Of a stretch of DNA of 64,000 nt, positions 1 to 10,315 are shown piece by piece. The position numbers were made by a program, and so were the translations under genes. The notes beneath the pieces are model-generated. The model had not been told where the DNA came from and did not search any database. It saw only the letters and a list, made by a program, of their open reading frames with translations. The stretch spans positions 62,001-126,000 of the forward strand of contig NZ_CAMIHZ010000003.1 of the NCBI RefSeq assembly GCF_946222305.1, read 5' to 3'. The stretch's first letter is position 1; every line of letters starts with the position of its first letter. The stretch is from an uncultured Corynebacterium sp. (lineage in GTDB: Bacteria; Actinomycetota; Actinomycetes; Mycobacteriales; Mycobacteriaceae).

Positions 1-364
1 AGCCTATAAGCGACGGGTCTCACCCACCGCGTGGCGTCGAATAACAGGTGAAAACCCACCGACCGGTGATCTATCGGTGGGGCATGGTCGATCGCTGCGC
101 GCACCAGAGTTATTTGTGGTCACCCTGCATGCAAATGTCAACGGGGAGCCAGCGGAGGTCGACCGAATGGTGCGGAATTCGACCTCAACGATCCATTCAC
201 TTTTCCGACTCATCGTGGAGAACGCGCCCCACGATGTGGCCAAGGTTGCGGAAGCCCAGCAAGACGGGTCACGCTCATGGACGTGGCACGCGCTACTCAC
301 CGGCAACGATATCCGTCGGCGCAGCTTGGAACTAACCTCATCCCCGCAGCATCGAGCGGCTTAA
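1..364 (+). CDS. Hypothetical protein, C-terminal part (gene starts left of the window)
   Basis: The reading frame is open from base 2 to the TAA at 362-364, about 120 codons, with no convincing internal ribosome binding site, so this is probably the end of a longer gene. The only early in-frame start is a GTG at 77 without a Shine-Dalgarno sequence. The visible part is soluble, has no membrane segment, and contains a tryptophan-rich stretch (SRSWTWHALLTGND) near its end. I do not recognise the family. It converges with the minus-strand gene at 420, with 55 bases between the stops and no strong hairpin. Confidence is limited by the missing start. Confidence 0.45.
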   Translation, partial: AYKRRVSPTAWRRITGENPPTGDLSVGHGRSLRAPELFVVTLHANVNGEPAEVDRMVRNSTSTIHSLFRLIVENAPHDVAKVAEAQQDGSRSWTWHALLTGNDIRRRSLELTSSPQHRAA

Positions 365-419
365 TTCCGCAGCAACGCGCGACCTAGATCTGTAACATCG
401 GGCAGCCTAAAAGAAGGTT

Positions 420-1310
420 CTAGGCTTCGTCGAGCTCGTCATCGAGTTCATCGTTGTCGAGTTCATCCTCATCAGGATCGCCTTCGAAAAGGCCAAAAGT
501 GGCATCTTCTCCAAAGGCATCGACGAAACCATCATCGAGCGGGGCGAGCAGCGTCTCCCATTCGCGTGCCTGCACCTGGGCGACCGCGAGCGCATTAAAG
601 AGCAGGTCGAAGTCGGTGAAAGTACCGAGCTCCAACACTTCCTTAGTCAACTCGCCAATATCCGCCACCGTGGCTTGGTAGAGCTCGTAGCGTTCATCAT
701 CGTCCAAGTCGAGATCATCGCTGAACAGTTCGGTCTCCGCCTGTTCGATGAGCACATCAAAGTCCTCACCAAACGCTACAAATCGAACGGTAGCCTGCGC
801 GCCCTCGTCACCGTCGGCCAGCTGCACATGCAACAGGGACCCATCCCCAACCTCAGCGCTGACAGCCAAGGCATCCTGAGAATCCTGAACGAACTCCAGA
901 TCGGAAATGCGGTCGTCCGTGCCTTCCAACAAGTCATGCAACACCGTCACCAACTGGTCGGTGGTCATGTGCTTGTTGACTTCTTCAACAGCCCCCTCGA
1001 CAGAGAACACAACGCTCACCAAAGCGGCCTCGAAGCTTTCCTCACCTTCTTCGTCGACCACTTCTTCCCCAGTGGCTCCTTCACCGATGACGCCATCGAT
1101 GGCGGAAGCGTCATCCCCGTTATCGTCAGAACGAGCCACGAAGACGTTAGCCGCATCGATCGTAGACAACCCGCCTTCTACCTCGATGTGCTGAAATTGA
1201 ATTTCCAGCTCCGGAGCAATCGGCACCAGAAGCAACCCGTCAACCACCCGGGACTCGATACCCACTTCGTCCAAAGCCTCGGCGATCCTGCTGTAGAAAC
1301 TCACGCTCAC
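420..1310 (-). CDS. Acidic hypothetical protein, conserved-type, unknown function
   Basis: 296 residues, strongly acidic, ending in a run of Asp, Glu, Asn and Leu (DEDELDNDELDDELDEA). The frame extends upstream to an ATG at 1370, but I chose GTG 1310 because GAGGAAGG sits just before it; the protein then starts MSVSFYSRIAEALDEVG. There is no signal peptide or membrane segment, so it is predicted to be cytosolic. The N-terminal 100 residues look like a folded domain of the type III secretion chaperone-like / YbjN kind (LEIQFQHIEVEG), but that is only a loose resemblance. It lies 262 bases downstream of the esterase gene on the same strand. Function unknown. Confidence 0.7.
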   Translation of the reverse strand: MSVSFYSRIAEALDEVGIESRVVDGLLLVPIAPELEIQFQHIEVEGGLSTIDAANVFVARSDDNGDDASAIDGVIGEGATGEEVVDEEGEESFEAALVSVVFSVEGAVEEVNKHMTTDQLVTVLHDLLEGTDDRISDLEFVQDSQDALAVSAEVGDGSLLHVQLADGDEGAQATVRFVAFGEDFDVLIEQAETELFSDDLDLDDDERYELYQATVADIGELTKEVLELGTFTDFDLLFNALAVAQVQAREWETLLAPLDDGFVDAFGEDATFGLFEGDPDEDELDNDELDDELDEA

Positions 1311-1572
1311 AAGCCTTCCTCGGGGCGAAAACCCCATCTCAAAGTCCGGGTCAGTACCCCATGTGCACACCGACTCTTGTCAGCGTTAGCACCATCGTAA
1401 CCTCGCCTTGCCCCCGCTGTCAGCGTCATCACCTACCGATATGACCCCACCGAAAACACCTACTACTTTTCCGCTGCCGAAATCATCTGCCGATTCCGTT
1501 CATCTGTTGATTTCATTAGGAGCAACCATCTGGTGGCCAGCAGTAAAACTTCTAGCGGCTAGCTGCAGTAAG
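1311..1572. other. Intergenic gap between acidic protein and esterase genes
   Basis: 262 bases between two minus-strand genes. I see no gene, tRNA or strong terminator. The promoter of the acidic-protein gene should lie here, but no clear -10/-35 pair stands out. Confidence 0.4.
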
Positions 1573-3084
1573 CTAACGGCCCGGTCTGGGCATGGCGATT
1601 GTACTTTCAACTCCATCCCAGCCCTCCATGCGGAAATTTTTCCACGCCTGGCGAATTTCAGATCGCGGATCGTACTGCGTACGGGATTCTCTCTCCATGA
1701 TCCGCGTTGCCCGAGTCGGAACGGTATATCTTTCCCATCCAGGATCCTCTCCCCAGATGAATTGACCCCAGGCCTGCTGCATCTGCTCCGTGAGAACGGT
1801 TTGTTCCTGCCCCAGCAAGAGCTTTGCTTTAGATGCTCCTGAATCTCCAAACAAAGCGGACAGCTCCATGGAGTGCATCGCGCCAATGCCCAATCGACGC
1901 AAAACCGCCGGAGCATAGTCGTAGCGGTACATCCACACGTCCAAGCCACTGGCACTGTGCAGTTCAGCCAGCCGAATCGACTGCGCCCAAAAAACAGCAT
2001 CGGCCAAAAGGTTGGCGAAGTTTGAGCGTTTACCGAGGTCGCCATAAGCCGCTTCGATGGCCTCAAAGCCTTCGGGATCATGGGCGCGCAACATCCGGCG
2101 AGCCGCATCCGCCCGAGCGCTCTTAGAGAAATACAGCAGCTGCGCGGCCGATAATTCGTCGTTGTTCGTCCCGATGAGCATCGGAGTAGCAGCCTGTTGG
2201 CCATCGCGAAATTGTTCGAGAGGATGACGTGGAATCAACTTTCCACCGATGGCAGTACCGAAACAAGGATTCAGCTCCTTGAGCCCTCCGCCTCGCCACA
2301 ACATCTGTTGTCCAGCGCGGACAAGGTCTGCCACGGGCAGTCCACGAAGTTCCTTGGCCGTGGTGGTACGCGGCACCATGCCCGCGTACTGCACCAATTT
2401 TCGAGCCCAGGCCTTCGACTGAGCTGGCGAGTGCACGCCCATGACCGGAGCAGATTGCATAATCACTCGGTCATACAACCCCCGGGAGGCAGGGCTGGAC
2501 ATCAAAGCGGCAATTGCAGCTCCACCTGCAGATTCCCCCATTAAGGTCACCCTGTTGGGATCCCCACCAAAAAATTCGATATTCCGCCGCACCCAGCGCA
2601 AGGCGGCGATTTGATCACTGAGGGCTGGGTTAGGCTCCCACGCTTCGGCCCCAGTCAAATCAAGCGACGTCAGATCGACATACCCTAGGGCACCCAAACG
2701 AAAGTTCACACCGACGTAGACACAACGGATCTCTTTGGCAAAGTTGAAGCCCCGCAACACCGCAGTGTGTGACGCTCCCGAAAAGAATCCTCCCCCGTGG
2801 AAATACACAACCACGGGCATCGTGGCGTCGGTACTAGGTCGCACAATGTCAAGGTTGAGACATTCTTCATCACCGACAACGCGATCGCCCCATCCATATG
2901 TCGTCTGTGGCGCCACAGAACCATAAATTGAGCCGTCCCAAATCCCAGGCCATACGGCGTTCTGTGGCGATTCCCAACGCTTGGCAGAACCATAAGGAAT
3001 CCCCCGCCACGTATGAACACCCTCTACAGAGATACCTGCTACCGGCCCGAAGGCAGTTTCGACGGTTAAAGAATTGGGGGACAT
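1573..3084 (-). CDS. Carboxylesterase type B family hydrolase
   Basis: 503 residues, the usual length of type B carboxylesterases, which hydrolyse carboxylic esters by a Ser-Glu-His triad. Seen in order: the N-terminal GIPYG element, an EECLNLDI motif, the oxyanion-hole motif FHGGGF, and the nucleophile elbow GESAGG. The start ATG 3084 (MSPNSLTVETAFG) has GGAGGG eight bases upstream, so the longer frame to 3330 is not used. No signal peptide is visible, so it is probably cytoplasmic. It is divergent from the membrane-protein gene at 3146 with a 61-base shared promoter region. Substrate cannot be predicted from sequence. Confidence 0.92.
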   Translation of the reverse strand: MSPNSLTVETAFGPVAGISVEGVHTWRGIPYGSAKRWESPQNAVWPGIWDGSIYGSVAPQTTYGWGDRVVGDEECLNLDIVRPSTDATMPVVVYFHGGGFFSGASHTAVLRGFNFAKEIRCVYVGVNFRLGALGYVDLTSLDLTGAEAWEPNPALSDQIAALRWVRRNIEFFGGDPNRVTLMGESAGGAAIAALMSSPASRGLYDRVIMQSAPVMGVHSPAQSKAWARKLVQYAGMVPRTTTAKELRGLPVADLVRAGQQMLWRGGGLKELNPCFGTAIGGKLIPRHPLEQFRDGQQAATPMLIGTNNDELSAAQLLYFSKSARADAARRMLRAHDPEGFEAIEAAYGDLGKRSNFANLLADAVFWAQSIRLAELHSASGLDVWMYRYDYAPAVLRRLGIGAMHSMELSALFGDSGASKAKLLLGQEQTVLTEQMQQAWGQFIWGEDPGWERYTVPTRATRIMERESRTQYDPRSEIRQAWKNFRMEGWDGVESTIAMPRPGR

Positions 3085-3132
3085 CACCCCTCCAACATAA
3101 CCCGCACCACATCGTAAGAGGCGAAAGATCTG

Positions 3133-3138
3133 TAGCCT
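3133..3138 (+). promoter_or_regulatory. -10 element TAGCCT of a leaderless gene
   Basis: TAGCCT is followed by exactly seven bases and then ATG 3146. No ribosome binding site precedes the ATG, so transcription probably starts at the start codon. Confidence 0.6.
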
Positions 3139-3145
3139 AAACGCT

Positions 3146-3925
3146 ATGGAATCACCACTTAAGAAATTCCTGCCTTTTGGCAAGAAAAAGAATGATGCTG
3201 CAACCTCCACCACCGCGAATGAGGTCAGCCAAACCAACGGTGCGAAGGAATACCCAAATGGGATGATTGCTTCCCGTTTCTTCGCAGCCGTTGATCGCAG
3301 CGTCAAGATGCAAGCGCCGGCAATCCGCACCTATGTCGAGAAGCTCACTTCTAAGCACCCCGAGATGTCCGTAAATCAAAAGCAAGCGGTCCTCGATAAG
3401 CACTTCACCAACTTGCTGACCGGAACCGGAGCAGGCACCGGCGGCATTGCGGCCATTCCGGGCTTGGGAACTCTGCTGTCCATTGGGGCAATCGGTGGCG
3501 AGTCCTTGCTTGTGCTGGAAGCATGTGGTCTATATGCTCTGGCTTCCGCGCACCTGCACGGCATCGACATCGATGATGAGGAGAAGCGCCGTTCGATCGT
3601 TCTGCTGTCGGTCTCCGGCGCTGATGACACTGAACTGGTGGGCGCACTGTCGCAAGGATCCACGATGGCGTCGGTAAAGTCCCTCCGCGGTGTGACGAAG
3701 GCGCCGAAGAAGGAACTGCCGATGATCAACGGTGTCCTCGGCAAGCTGGCACTGCGCCAGATGCGTAAGACGTTCGCTAAGGGCATGTTCCGCAAGATCC
3801 TGCCATTTGGTGTCGGCCTTGTATTGGGTGTGACAGCTAATCGCGCAATCGCCAAGACCATGATTGAGCAGGTGCACCGCTTTGTTGCTGAGGCTGCTCC
3901 ACAAGCCCAGCCCCCGACCGCTTAG
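3146..3925 (+). CDS. EcsC-like conserved membrane-associated protein
   Basis: 259 residues. It has a basic N-terminus (MESPLKKFLPFGKKK), a glycine-rich hydrophobic stretch around residues 92-130 (TGTGAGTGGIAAIPGLGTLL), and a second hydrophobic segment near residue 220 (ILPFGVGLVLGVTANRAI). This layout resembles EcsC-family proteins and related actinobacterial proteins of unknown function; the assignment is by general appearance only. The gene lies directly upstream of odhA but is separated by 205 bases with a separate promoter, so no operon is implied. Start ATG 3146 is supported by a leaderless-type -10 element. Confidence 0.75.
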   Translation: MESPLKKFLPFGKKKNDAATSTTANEVSQTNGAKEYPNGMIASRFFAAVDRSVKMQAPAIRTYVEKLTSKHPEMSVNQKQAVLDKHFTNLLTGTGAGTGGIAAIPGLGTLLSIGAIGGESLLVLEACGLYALASAHLHGIDIDDEEKRRSIVLLSVSGADDTELVGALSQGSTMASVKSLRGVTKAPKKELPMINGVLGKLALRQMRKTFAKGMFRKILPFGVGLVLGVTANRAIAKTMIEQVHRFVAEAAPQAQPPTA

Positions 3926-4097
3926 CGCTCGGGAGCGACTGCAAGGGGTCTGGCGATCAAAACCAATGAATCCCCTCTGCCCCACCATAATGGGGGCACC
4001 GGAAACCACCTTTGAACTGCATATATCTCAATAACAGCCCAACCCCCTCCGCCGTGGGCTATATGGCGGATTGTAGTAGGGTGGTTGGACGGGACTT

Positions 4098-4103
4098 TAA
4101 AGT
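4098..4103 (+). promoter_or_regulatory. Probable odhA -10 element (TAAAGT)
   Basis: TAAAGT lies 27 bases before the GTG start of odhA, inside an ACTTTAAAGT palindrome. A purine-rich GAAAGAGGCGAGGA ribosome binding region follows, so odhA has a short normal leader, unlike many neighbours. No good -35 is visible. Confidence 0.4.
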
Positions 4104-4130
4104 CATAAAAGAAAGAGGCGAGGACCTGCT

Positions 4131-7100
4131 GTGAGCAGCGCAAATTTCGGTCAGAACGAATGGCTGGTAGACGAAATGTACCAGCAGTACAAGCAGAACC
4201 CGCAGTCGGTAGATGCCGACTGGCGCGAATTTTTCGAGAAGAACGGTTCGGCGGGTGCTTCTGACAATAAGGCATCCACCCAGCAGCCAAAGGCTGCGGC
4301 CAACGCCTCCACCCAGTCTGTACAGCCTTCCCCGGAGAGCAAGACCAAGGCTCCCACCACGAAGGCGAAGCAGACTGCGGTGGACGGTACGCGGCATAAG
4401 ATCGCACGACCAATCCCACCGCGTGTGGCCCCACCAGCACCGAAGGCACCGGAGGAAGCTCCGGAGCCAGGCGAAACCGTTCTCCGCGGTCCAGCTAAGG
4501 CCGTAGCGAAGAACATGGACATCTCCCTGGAGATCCCAACGGCGACGTCCGTGCGCGATATGCCAGCCAAGTTGATGTTCGAAAACCGTGCGATGCTGAA
4601 CGAGACGCTCGTCGCACGCGGTGGTGGCAAGATTAGCTTTACTCACATTATCGGCTATGCCCTGATCCAAGCAGTCAAGGCTCACCCAGACATGAACAAC
4701 AACTACGCCGTTGTTGATGGGAAGCCAACGCTGATCACTCCAGAGCACATCAACCTGGGTCTGGCCATTGACATGCAGGCCAAGAACGGCTCCCGCTCCT
4801 TGGTGGTTGCCGCTATTAAGGAAGCTGAAACGCTTGGCTTCGCTGAGTTCGTAGAGAAGTACGAGGACATCGTGGTTCGTGCTCGCAAGGGCAAGCTGAC
4901 GATGGACGACTTCAGTGGCGTGACCATCTCCCTGACCAACCCAGGTGGTATTGGTACCCGCCACTCCGTACCACGTCTGACCAAGGGCCAAGGCGCGATC
5001 ATCGGCGTCGGTTCGATGGATTACCCAGCAGAGTTCGCCGGCGCTTCCGAGGACCGTTTGGGCGAGATGGGTATCGGCAAGCTGGTCACCATGACCTCCA
5101 CCTACGATCACCGCATCATCCAGGGTGCAGAGTCCGGTGAATTCCTGCGCACCATGAGCCGCCTACTCGTCAACGACGAGTTCTGGGATGACATTTTCGA
5201 AGCAATGCGCGTTCCTTATGCTCCAGTGCGCTGGAGCCAGGACCTGCCAAACATCGGCGTGGACAAGTCCACCCGTGTTATGCAGCTGATCGAGGCATAT
5301 CGTGCCCGTGGCCACCTCAAGGCGGACATCAACCCGCTGCAGTGGACCCACCCTGGCCTGCCGATGCCAGACAAGTCCGACTTGGACATCGAATCTCACG
5401 GCTTGACCTTGTGGGACTTCGACCGCACGTTCAACGTCGGTGGTTTCGCCGGTCGGGAAACCATGACCCTTCGCGAGGTGCTCGCCACCCTGCGCAAGGC
5501 CTACACTCTCAAGGTTGGTTCTGAATACACCCACATCATGGACGCCGAGGAGCGCCAGTGGCTACAGGACCGCATCGAAGAGGGACAGGCGTCCTTCAGC
5601 CCTGCTGAGCAGAAGTACATTCTGCAGAAGTTGAACTCCGCTGAGGCTTTCGAGAACTTCCTGCAGACCAAGTACGTCGGTCAGAAGCGCTTCTCCCTCG
5701 AGGGTGCTGAGACTTTGATCCCGATGATGGACGCTGCCATCGACCGCGCTGCCGGTGCGGACTTGGACGAGGTCATTATCGCCATGCCTCACCGCGGCCG
5801 CCTGAACGTGCTGGCAAACATCGTGGGTAAGCCATACTCCAAGATCTTCACCGAGTTCGAGGGCAATATCGACCCAGCTGCCGCTGGTGGCTCCGGTGAC
5901 GTGAAGTACCACTTGGGCGACAAGGGCCACTACCACCAGATGTTCGGCGAGGGCGAGATTGACGTCAGCCTCGCTGCGAACCCATCCCACCTTGAGGCTG
6001 TAAACCCAGTCATGGAAGGTATCGCTCGCGCGAAGCAGGACATTTTGGATCGCGGCCAGGACATGCACACCGTGATGCCGGTGCTGCTGCACGGTGACGC
6101 CGCATTCGCAGGCCTCGGTGTGGTTCAGGAAACCATCAACCTGTTCAAGCTCGACGCCTACAGTGTCGGCGGCACCATTCACATCGTGGTGAACAACCAA
6201 ATCGGGTTCACCACCACTCCAGACGCCGGCCGTTCCACCCATTACGCCACCGACTTGGCCAAGGGCTTTGACTGCCCTGTCTTCCACGTCAATGGTGACG
6301 ATCCAGAAGCATGTGTCTGGGTGGCTCAGCTGGCTGTAGATTACCGCAACCGCTTCGGCAAGGATGTCTTCATCGACCTGGTCACCTACCGTCGTCGTGG
6401 CCACAACGAGGCCGATGACCCATCGATGACCCAGCCACTGATGTACGACATCATCGGCGATCTCTCCACCTCCCGTGCGCAGTACACTGAGGCCCTGATT
6501 GGCCGTGGCGATCTGTCCGAGGAAGACGCAGAAAAGGTTCAGCGCGACTTCCACGACCAGCTAGAAACGGTCTTCAACGAGGTACGGGAGGCGGAAAAGG
6601 GCAACGCGGCCAAGGAGCAGCACGGTATTACCGCGTCCCAGGAGCTGCCACACGGTCTGGATACTTCCGTGGACCTTGAGCTCATCGAAAAAATCGGTGA
6701 CCTGTTCTACGACGTACCTGAGGACTTCACTCCTCACCCACGTGTGAAGCCAGTCATCAAGCGCCGTAAGGAAATGTCTCGCAAGGGTGGCATCGACTGG
6801 GCATTCGCTGAGCTGCTCGCCTTCGGTTCCCTAGTTGAGGGCGGCAAGCTGGTCCGTCTCGTCGGTGAAGATACCCTGCGCGGTACTTTCACCCAGCGCC
6901 ACTGCGTGCTGTTCGACCACGAGGATCACGACCGCTACAACCCACTGCAAACCCTGGCTGAGGAATCCGGAAATGGAGGCCGCTTCTTGGCCTACAACTC
7001 CGCCTTGACCGAGTTTGCAGGCATGGGCTTCGAATACGGGTACTCCGTGGGTAACCCGGATGCCTTGGTCGCATGGGAAGCACAATTCGGTGACTTCGCC

Positions 7101-7829
7101 AACGGTGCACAGACCATCATCGATGAGTACGTATCCTCCGGTGAAGCCAAGTGGGGCCAAATTTCTAGCCTCGTCCTTCTGCTTCCTCACGGCTACGAGG
7201 GTCAGGGGCCTGATCACTCCTCCGCACGCATCGAACGCTTCCTGCAGATGTCTGCCGAAGGTACATGGACCATCGCCCAGCCTTCCACGCCAGCGAACTT
7301 CTTCCACCTCCTGCGTCGACATGCACTGGGCAGCCTAAAGCGTCCATTGGTCGTCTTTACACCAAAGTCCATGCTGCGTAACAAGGCAGCGGTTTCCAGC
7401 CTGGAAGACTTCACCGAGGTGAAGAAATTCCAGTCCGTCATCGACGATCCGACCCAGAACGGCAAGAACGAGAAGGTTCGCTACGTCCTGATGTGCTCCG
7501 GCAAGGTCTACTACGACTTGGAGAAGAAGCGCCAGGAAGACAAGCGCGACGATGTGGCCATCGTCCGTGTGGAGATGCTGCACCCAATTCCACACAACCG
7601 CATCAAGGAAGCCCTGGACAACTACCCGAATGCCGAGGTTCGCTGGGTCCAGGACGAGCCTGCCAACCAGGGTCCATGGCCATTCTTGGCCTTGGAACTG
7701 CCGGAGAAGATTCCTGGCCTGCAGCTCAAGCGCGTCTCCCGCCGTGCACAGGCCTCCACTGCCACCGGTGTTGCCAAGGTGCACCAGCTGGAGCAGAAAC
7801 AGCTCATCGAGGAAGCTTTCAAGAAGTAG
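4131..7829 (+). CDS. odhA: 2-oxoglutarate dehydrogenase, E2-E1 fusion (OdhA/Kgd)
   Basis: 1232 residues, the size of the actinobacterial fusion. It decarboxylates 2-oxoglutarate with thiamine diphosphate in the TCA cycle and works in a mixed complex with the E2 and E3 of pyruvate dehydrogenase. Residues 1-40 are the E1o N-terminal segment ([12 protein letters not shown]), then a Pro/Ala/Lys linker. An acyltransferase domain at about 115-350 carries the catalytic motif DHRIIQG. The E1 domain follows, with the [10 protein letters not shown] and [12 protein letters not shown] cofactor regions and the [12 protein letters not shown] motif. No lipoyl domain is present, as is normal for this fusion. 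The GTG start has a purine-rich site upstream. A strong terminator follows. Confidence 0.98.
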   Translation: MSSANFGQNEWLVDEMYQQYKQNPQSVDADWREFFEKNGSAGASDNKASTQQPKAAANASTQSVQPSPESKTKAPTTKAKQTAVDGTRHKIARPIPPRVAPPAPKAPEEAPEPGETVLRGPAKAVAKNMDISLEIPTATSVRDMPAKLMFENRAMLNETLVARGGGKISFTHIIGYALIQAVKAHPDMNNNYAVVDGKPTLITPEHINLGLAIDMQAKNGSRSLVVAAIKEAETLGFAEFVEKYEDIVVRARKGKLTMDDFSGVTISLTNPGGIGTRHSVPRLTKGQGAIIGVGSMDYPAEFAGASEDRLGEMGIGKLVTMTSTYDHRIIQGAESGEFLRTMSRLLVNDEFWDDIFEAMRVPYAPVRWSQDLPNIGVDKSTRVMQLIEAYRARGHLKADINPLQWTHPGLPMPDKSDLDIESHGLTLWDFDRTFNVGGFAGRETMTLREVLATLRKAYTLKVGSEYTHIMDAEERQWLQDRIEEGQASFSPAEQKYILQKLNSAEAFENFLQTKYVGQKRFSLEGAETLIPMMDAAIDRAAGADLDEVIIAMPHRGRLNVLANIVGKPYSKIFTEFEGNIDPAAAGGSGDVKYHLGDKGHYHQMFGEGEIDVSLAANPSHLEAVNPVMEGIARAKQDILDRGQDMHTVMPVLLHGDAAFAGLGVVQETINLFKLDAYSVGGTIHIVVNNQIGFTTTPDAGRSTHYATDLAKGFDCPVFHVNGDDPEACVWVAQLAVDYRNRFGKDVFIDLVTYRRRGHNEADDPSMTQPLMYDIIGDLSTSRAQYTEALIGRGDLSEEDAEKVQRDFHDQLETVFNEVREAEKGNAAKEQHGITASQELPHGLDTSVDLELIEKIGDLFYDVPEDFTPHPRVKPVIKRRKEMSRKGGIDWAFAELLAFGSLVEGGKLVRLVGEDTLRGTFTQRHCVLFDHEDHDRYNPLQTLAEESGNGGRFLAYNSALTEFAGMGFEYGYSVGNPDALVAWEAQFGDFANGAQTIIDEYVSSGEAKWGQISSLVLLLPHGYEGQGPDHSSARIERFLQMSAEGTWTIAQPSTPANFFHLLRRHALGSLKRPLVVFTPKSMLRNKAAVSSLEDFTEVKKFQSVIDDPTQNGKNEKVRYVLMCSGKVYYDLEKKRQEDKRDDVAIVRVEMLHPIPHNRIKEALDNYPNAEVRWVQDEPANQGPWPFLALELPEKIPGLQLKRVSRRAQASTATGVAKVHQLEQKQLIEEAFKK

Positions 7830-7889
7830 CCTTTCTGTGAGCAACTCGCTATCGTGACTCCGGCATCAAGCTGGTAGTCCGCCTCACAC

Positions 7890-7936
7890 CCGCACTGTCC
7901 GCCCCAAACGGGGTCGGATGGTGCGGTTTTCTTGTT
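7890..7936 (+). terminator. Rho-independent terminator of odhA
   Basis: CCGCAC pairs with GTGCGG, and the inner TCCG/CGGA and CCCC/GGGG helices close an AAA loop. TTTTCTTGTT follows directly. Confidence 0.9.
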
Positions 7937-7966
7937 GAAAGCTCCCGAGGTTTTGTTTCGACGCCC

Positions 7967-8093
7967 TATCCTCATAGGAGCACGAATGGCCCTGGGAACT
8001 CGCAGGGCTGAACATCGTGATCCACGAGCCCCCATCATCGGGTTCGTGTTTCCGCTAGGTGTGAGCACCGCCTGAATAGAAAGGGCAAACCCC
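7967..8093 (+). promoter_or_regulatory. Promoter and structured leader of the amino-acid permease gene
   Basis: A TATCCT -10 candidate at 7967-7972 would start transcription near 7980, giving a leader of about 114 bases. Within it GCCCTG (7989) pairs with CAGGGC (8003-8008), and CACGAGCCC (8023-8031) pairs with GGGTTCGTG (8040-8048) with one G-U pair, followed by TTTCC. The second hairpin resembles an attenuator. GAAAGGG before ATG 8094 is the ribosome binding site. No known riboswitch class was matched by eye. Confidence 0.45.
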
Positions 8094-9479
8094 ATGGCAG
8101 CACCCGAACCTGTTTCCGCTACCACCCAACCGCGCCAGCACGGAAGTGGCCTCAAACACCGGCACCTGCACTTCATTGCGCTGGGTTCTGCCATTGGTAC
8201 GGGTCTGTTCTACGGCTCGTCCTCCGCTATCCAGGCGGCCGGGCCGTCCGTGCTGCTGATGTATATCGTCGCCGGCACTGTGGTCTACTTCATGTTGCGA
8301 GGCTTGGGTGAACTCGTTCTACGCAATCCCCACAGTGGATCATTCGCGGAATACGCGACCAAATACCTTGGCAGTTGGGCCGGCTTCATCACCGGTTGGA
8401 TGTTTGCCTTGGAGATGGTGATCGTGTGTCTCGCCGACTTATCCGCCATCGGCATCTACATGAAGTTCTGGTTCCCCGATGTCGCCGCCTGGGTTTGGGT
8501 GGCAGCCACTCTGCTTGTCGTAGGTGCTGCCAACATCGCCAGTACGAAGATGTTCGGTGAACTCGAATTCGGCCTCACTCTTATCAAAGTTGGTGCGGTC
8601 GTCGCTATGATCGTGGGTGGCGCAGCGGTCATCCTGTTTGGTCTGTCAGACTCCCACTCCACCGGCCCCGCGAACCTCTTCAATGACGGTGGCTTCTTCC
8701 CCAACGGTTTCGGCGGGCTCGTCGGCGCGTTCATTCTCGTGCTTTTTGCCTTCGGCGGAACCGAAATCATCGGTGTTGCCGGTGCTTCCACCGACAATCC
8801 GGAGAAAGCCGTTCCGAAGGCCATCAACACGGTCCCATTCCGCATCCTGCTGTTCTATGTGCTCTCCATCCTGATCATTTTGCTGATCAATCCTTGGCGC
8901 ACTATCGACGGCGAGCAATCTCCGTTCGTACAAATCTTCAGCTCGCTGGGTATCTCCTGGGCTGCGGCACTGCTCAACGTAGTCGTTATCACCGCGGCGA
9001 TTTCCGCAATCAATGCGGATATCTTTGGTGCTGGCCGCGTACTGAATGGCCTGGCCAAGGAGCGCCTCGCCCCCAAGTTCATGGCCAAGACCTCCGGCGA
9101 TGTTCCCGTGGTGACCACTGCTGTTTTGATCCTAGTGCTCATCGTTGGCGTGGTTCTCAACGCGTTGGTTCCAGAAAAGATCTTCACGATCTTCGCCTCC
9201 CTCGCCACCTTCGCCACGGTTTTCGTCTGGCTTATGATCCTGCTCTCGCACGTAGCCTCCCGCCGTGGCCTCAGCTCCGAACAAGTAGCAGCTCTTACCT
9301 ACCGCGTTCCCCTGTGGCCAGTGGGCCAGTACTTCTCGATCTTTATGATCCTCGTGGCCTTCGGGGTCCTCGCATGGGTCGAGGAGTTCCGTGTATCTTT
9401 GGCCACCGGCGCAGGCTTCATCGTGGTCATGAGTGTGCTGTACCTCGCCATGAAACCGCGCGCGAATGCCTCACACTGA
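8094..9479 (+). CDS. Amino-acid permease, APC superfamily (AAT family)
   Basis: 461 residues with about 12 hydrophobic segments, the standard size and fold for proton-coupled amino-acid permeases of the inner membrane. The family signature GSAIGTGLFYGSS lies in the unwound first membrane segment, after the conserved GLKHRHLHFIALG lead-in, and FAFGGTEIIGVAG marks segment 6. It groups by eye with the AroP/GabP/ProY type, but the substrate is not determined by the sequence. The ATG has a good GAAAGGG site. The leader is unusually long and can form hairpins, suggesting control after transcription starts. Confidence 0.93.
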   Translation: MAAPEPVSATTQPRQHGSGLKHRHLHFIALGSAIGTGLFYGSSSAIQAAGPSVLLMYIVAGTVVYFMLRGLGELVLRNPHSGSFAEYATKYLGSWAGFITGWMFALEMVIVCLADLSAIGIYMKFWFPDVAAWVWVAATLLVVGAANIASTKMFGELEFGLTLIKVGAVVAMIVGGAAVILFGLSDSHSTGPANLFNDGGFFPNGFGGLVGAFILVLFAFGGTEIIGVAGASTDNPEKAVPKAINTVPFRILLFYVLSILIILLINPWRTIDGEQSPFVQIFSSLGISWAAALLNVVVITAAISAINADIFGAGRVLNGLAKERLAPKFMAKTSGDVPVVTTAVLILVLIVGVVLNALVPEKIFTIFASLATFATVFVWLMILLSHVASRRGLSSEQVAALTYRVPLWPVGQYFSIFMILVAFGVLAWVEEFRVSLATGAGFIVVMSVLYLAMKPRANASH

Positions 9480-9562
9480 TGAACGTGGTTTGGTAACAAC
9501 TTTAGACTCGCCAACGTCAAGACAAATCAACCTCAGCGCGTATCAACCTCAGGCTGGGTGCC

Positions 9563-10288
9563 CTACTTCATCCCAGCCTTCGGGGAGTCGCCACTCTCCA
9601 CACCTTCGGCTTGAGTTTTCCCTGCCGACTCATCCAACTGATCTGATTCTGGGCTACCCAACATCTCAGTGCTCACCCCACCAGCCACGTTATTCAACTG
9701 GCGCCGATCGAATCGCTTGAGGCTCTCGTTCGCGTACAGCGCCACAATATTCTGCGGCAGGGACTTGTCCGAGCAGATACTGGCGATGCCGGGATCCGAT
9801 GCCGCCACTCCGGCCGGAAGAGTCGCCATCATCGTGCTGTGGGTGATATCCCGCCACTTCGCGGGGTCAGGCTTATCTTCCTTCCCATACATCCCCCGCA
9901 GCTGCTGAGCCTTGTGGGCGTCAAGTAATTCCAAAAGTTCGCCCACACAACCGAAAGTGACCTGCACCTTTCCGGTCCGTAGGTCGTCGATTCTGTTCTT
10001 CGGGTCAATGACAACGCGTTCTACCTTGAACTTGGCGTTGGTCTCGGGATCCGTCTTCTCTAACGCATGGTGGTAGTACAAGCCCAACGAAGCAGCTTCA
10101 CGCTGCCCCATTTTCGCCGACGTGGCCTCCCCCTGGGGTACTCCTAACTTGATGGGGTCACTGGAATCGCCACTGCAACCACTTATTCCGACGCCCACAG
10201 CCACCACCGCCAACGCCCCCGCACAGGCCCGCATAATCCGCGACTTGGCCGAACGGTTCGTGGTGGGTTGGTTTGGACTGACAATCAT
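9563..10288 (-). CDS. Exported lipoprotein of unknown function
   Basis: 241 residues. A lysine/arginine-containing N-terminus and hydrophobic stretch (ALAVVAVGVG) end in the lipobox ISGC, so it should be lipid-anchored outside the membrane. The mature part begins with a short Ser/Asp linker and then PIKLGVPQGEATSAKMGQREA, which loosely resembles a periplasmic solute-binding fold of the glycine-betaine type, though this is weak. I chose ATG 10288; a TTG 18 bases earlier is the alternative. TAGATG eight bases before the ATG could be a weak -10 for a leaderless transcript. The DUF3017 gene upstream ends 27 bases away and may be co-transcribed. Confidence 0.75.
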   Translation of the reverse strand: MIVSPNQPTTNRSAKSRIMRACAGALAVVAVGVGISGCSGDSSDPIKLGVPQGEATSAKMGQREAASLGLYYHHALEKTDPETNAKFKVERVVIDPKNRIDDLRTGKVQVTFGCVGELLELLDAHKAQQLRGMYGKEDKPDPAKWRDITHSTMMATLPAGVAASDPGIASICSDKSLPQNIVALYANESLKRFDRRQLNNVAGGVSTEMLGSPESDQLDESAGKTQAEGVESGDSPKAGMK

Positions 10289-10315
10289 GGTTATCCCATC
10301 TAGCAATCGTCGTGG

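Noticed and set aside
420..1400. Long plus-strand frame of about 240 codons opposite the acidic protein gene
   Set aside because: It is the complement of an acidic coding region with strong third-base bias; no start signals on the plus strand.
4059..6554. Long minus-strand frames opposite odhA
   Set aside because: They are shadows of the highly biased odhA codons; the fusion protein is unambiguous.
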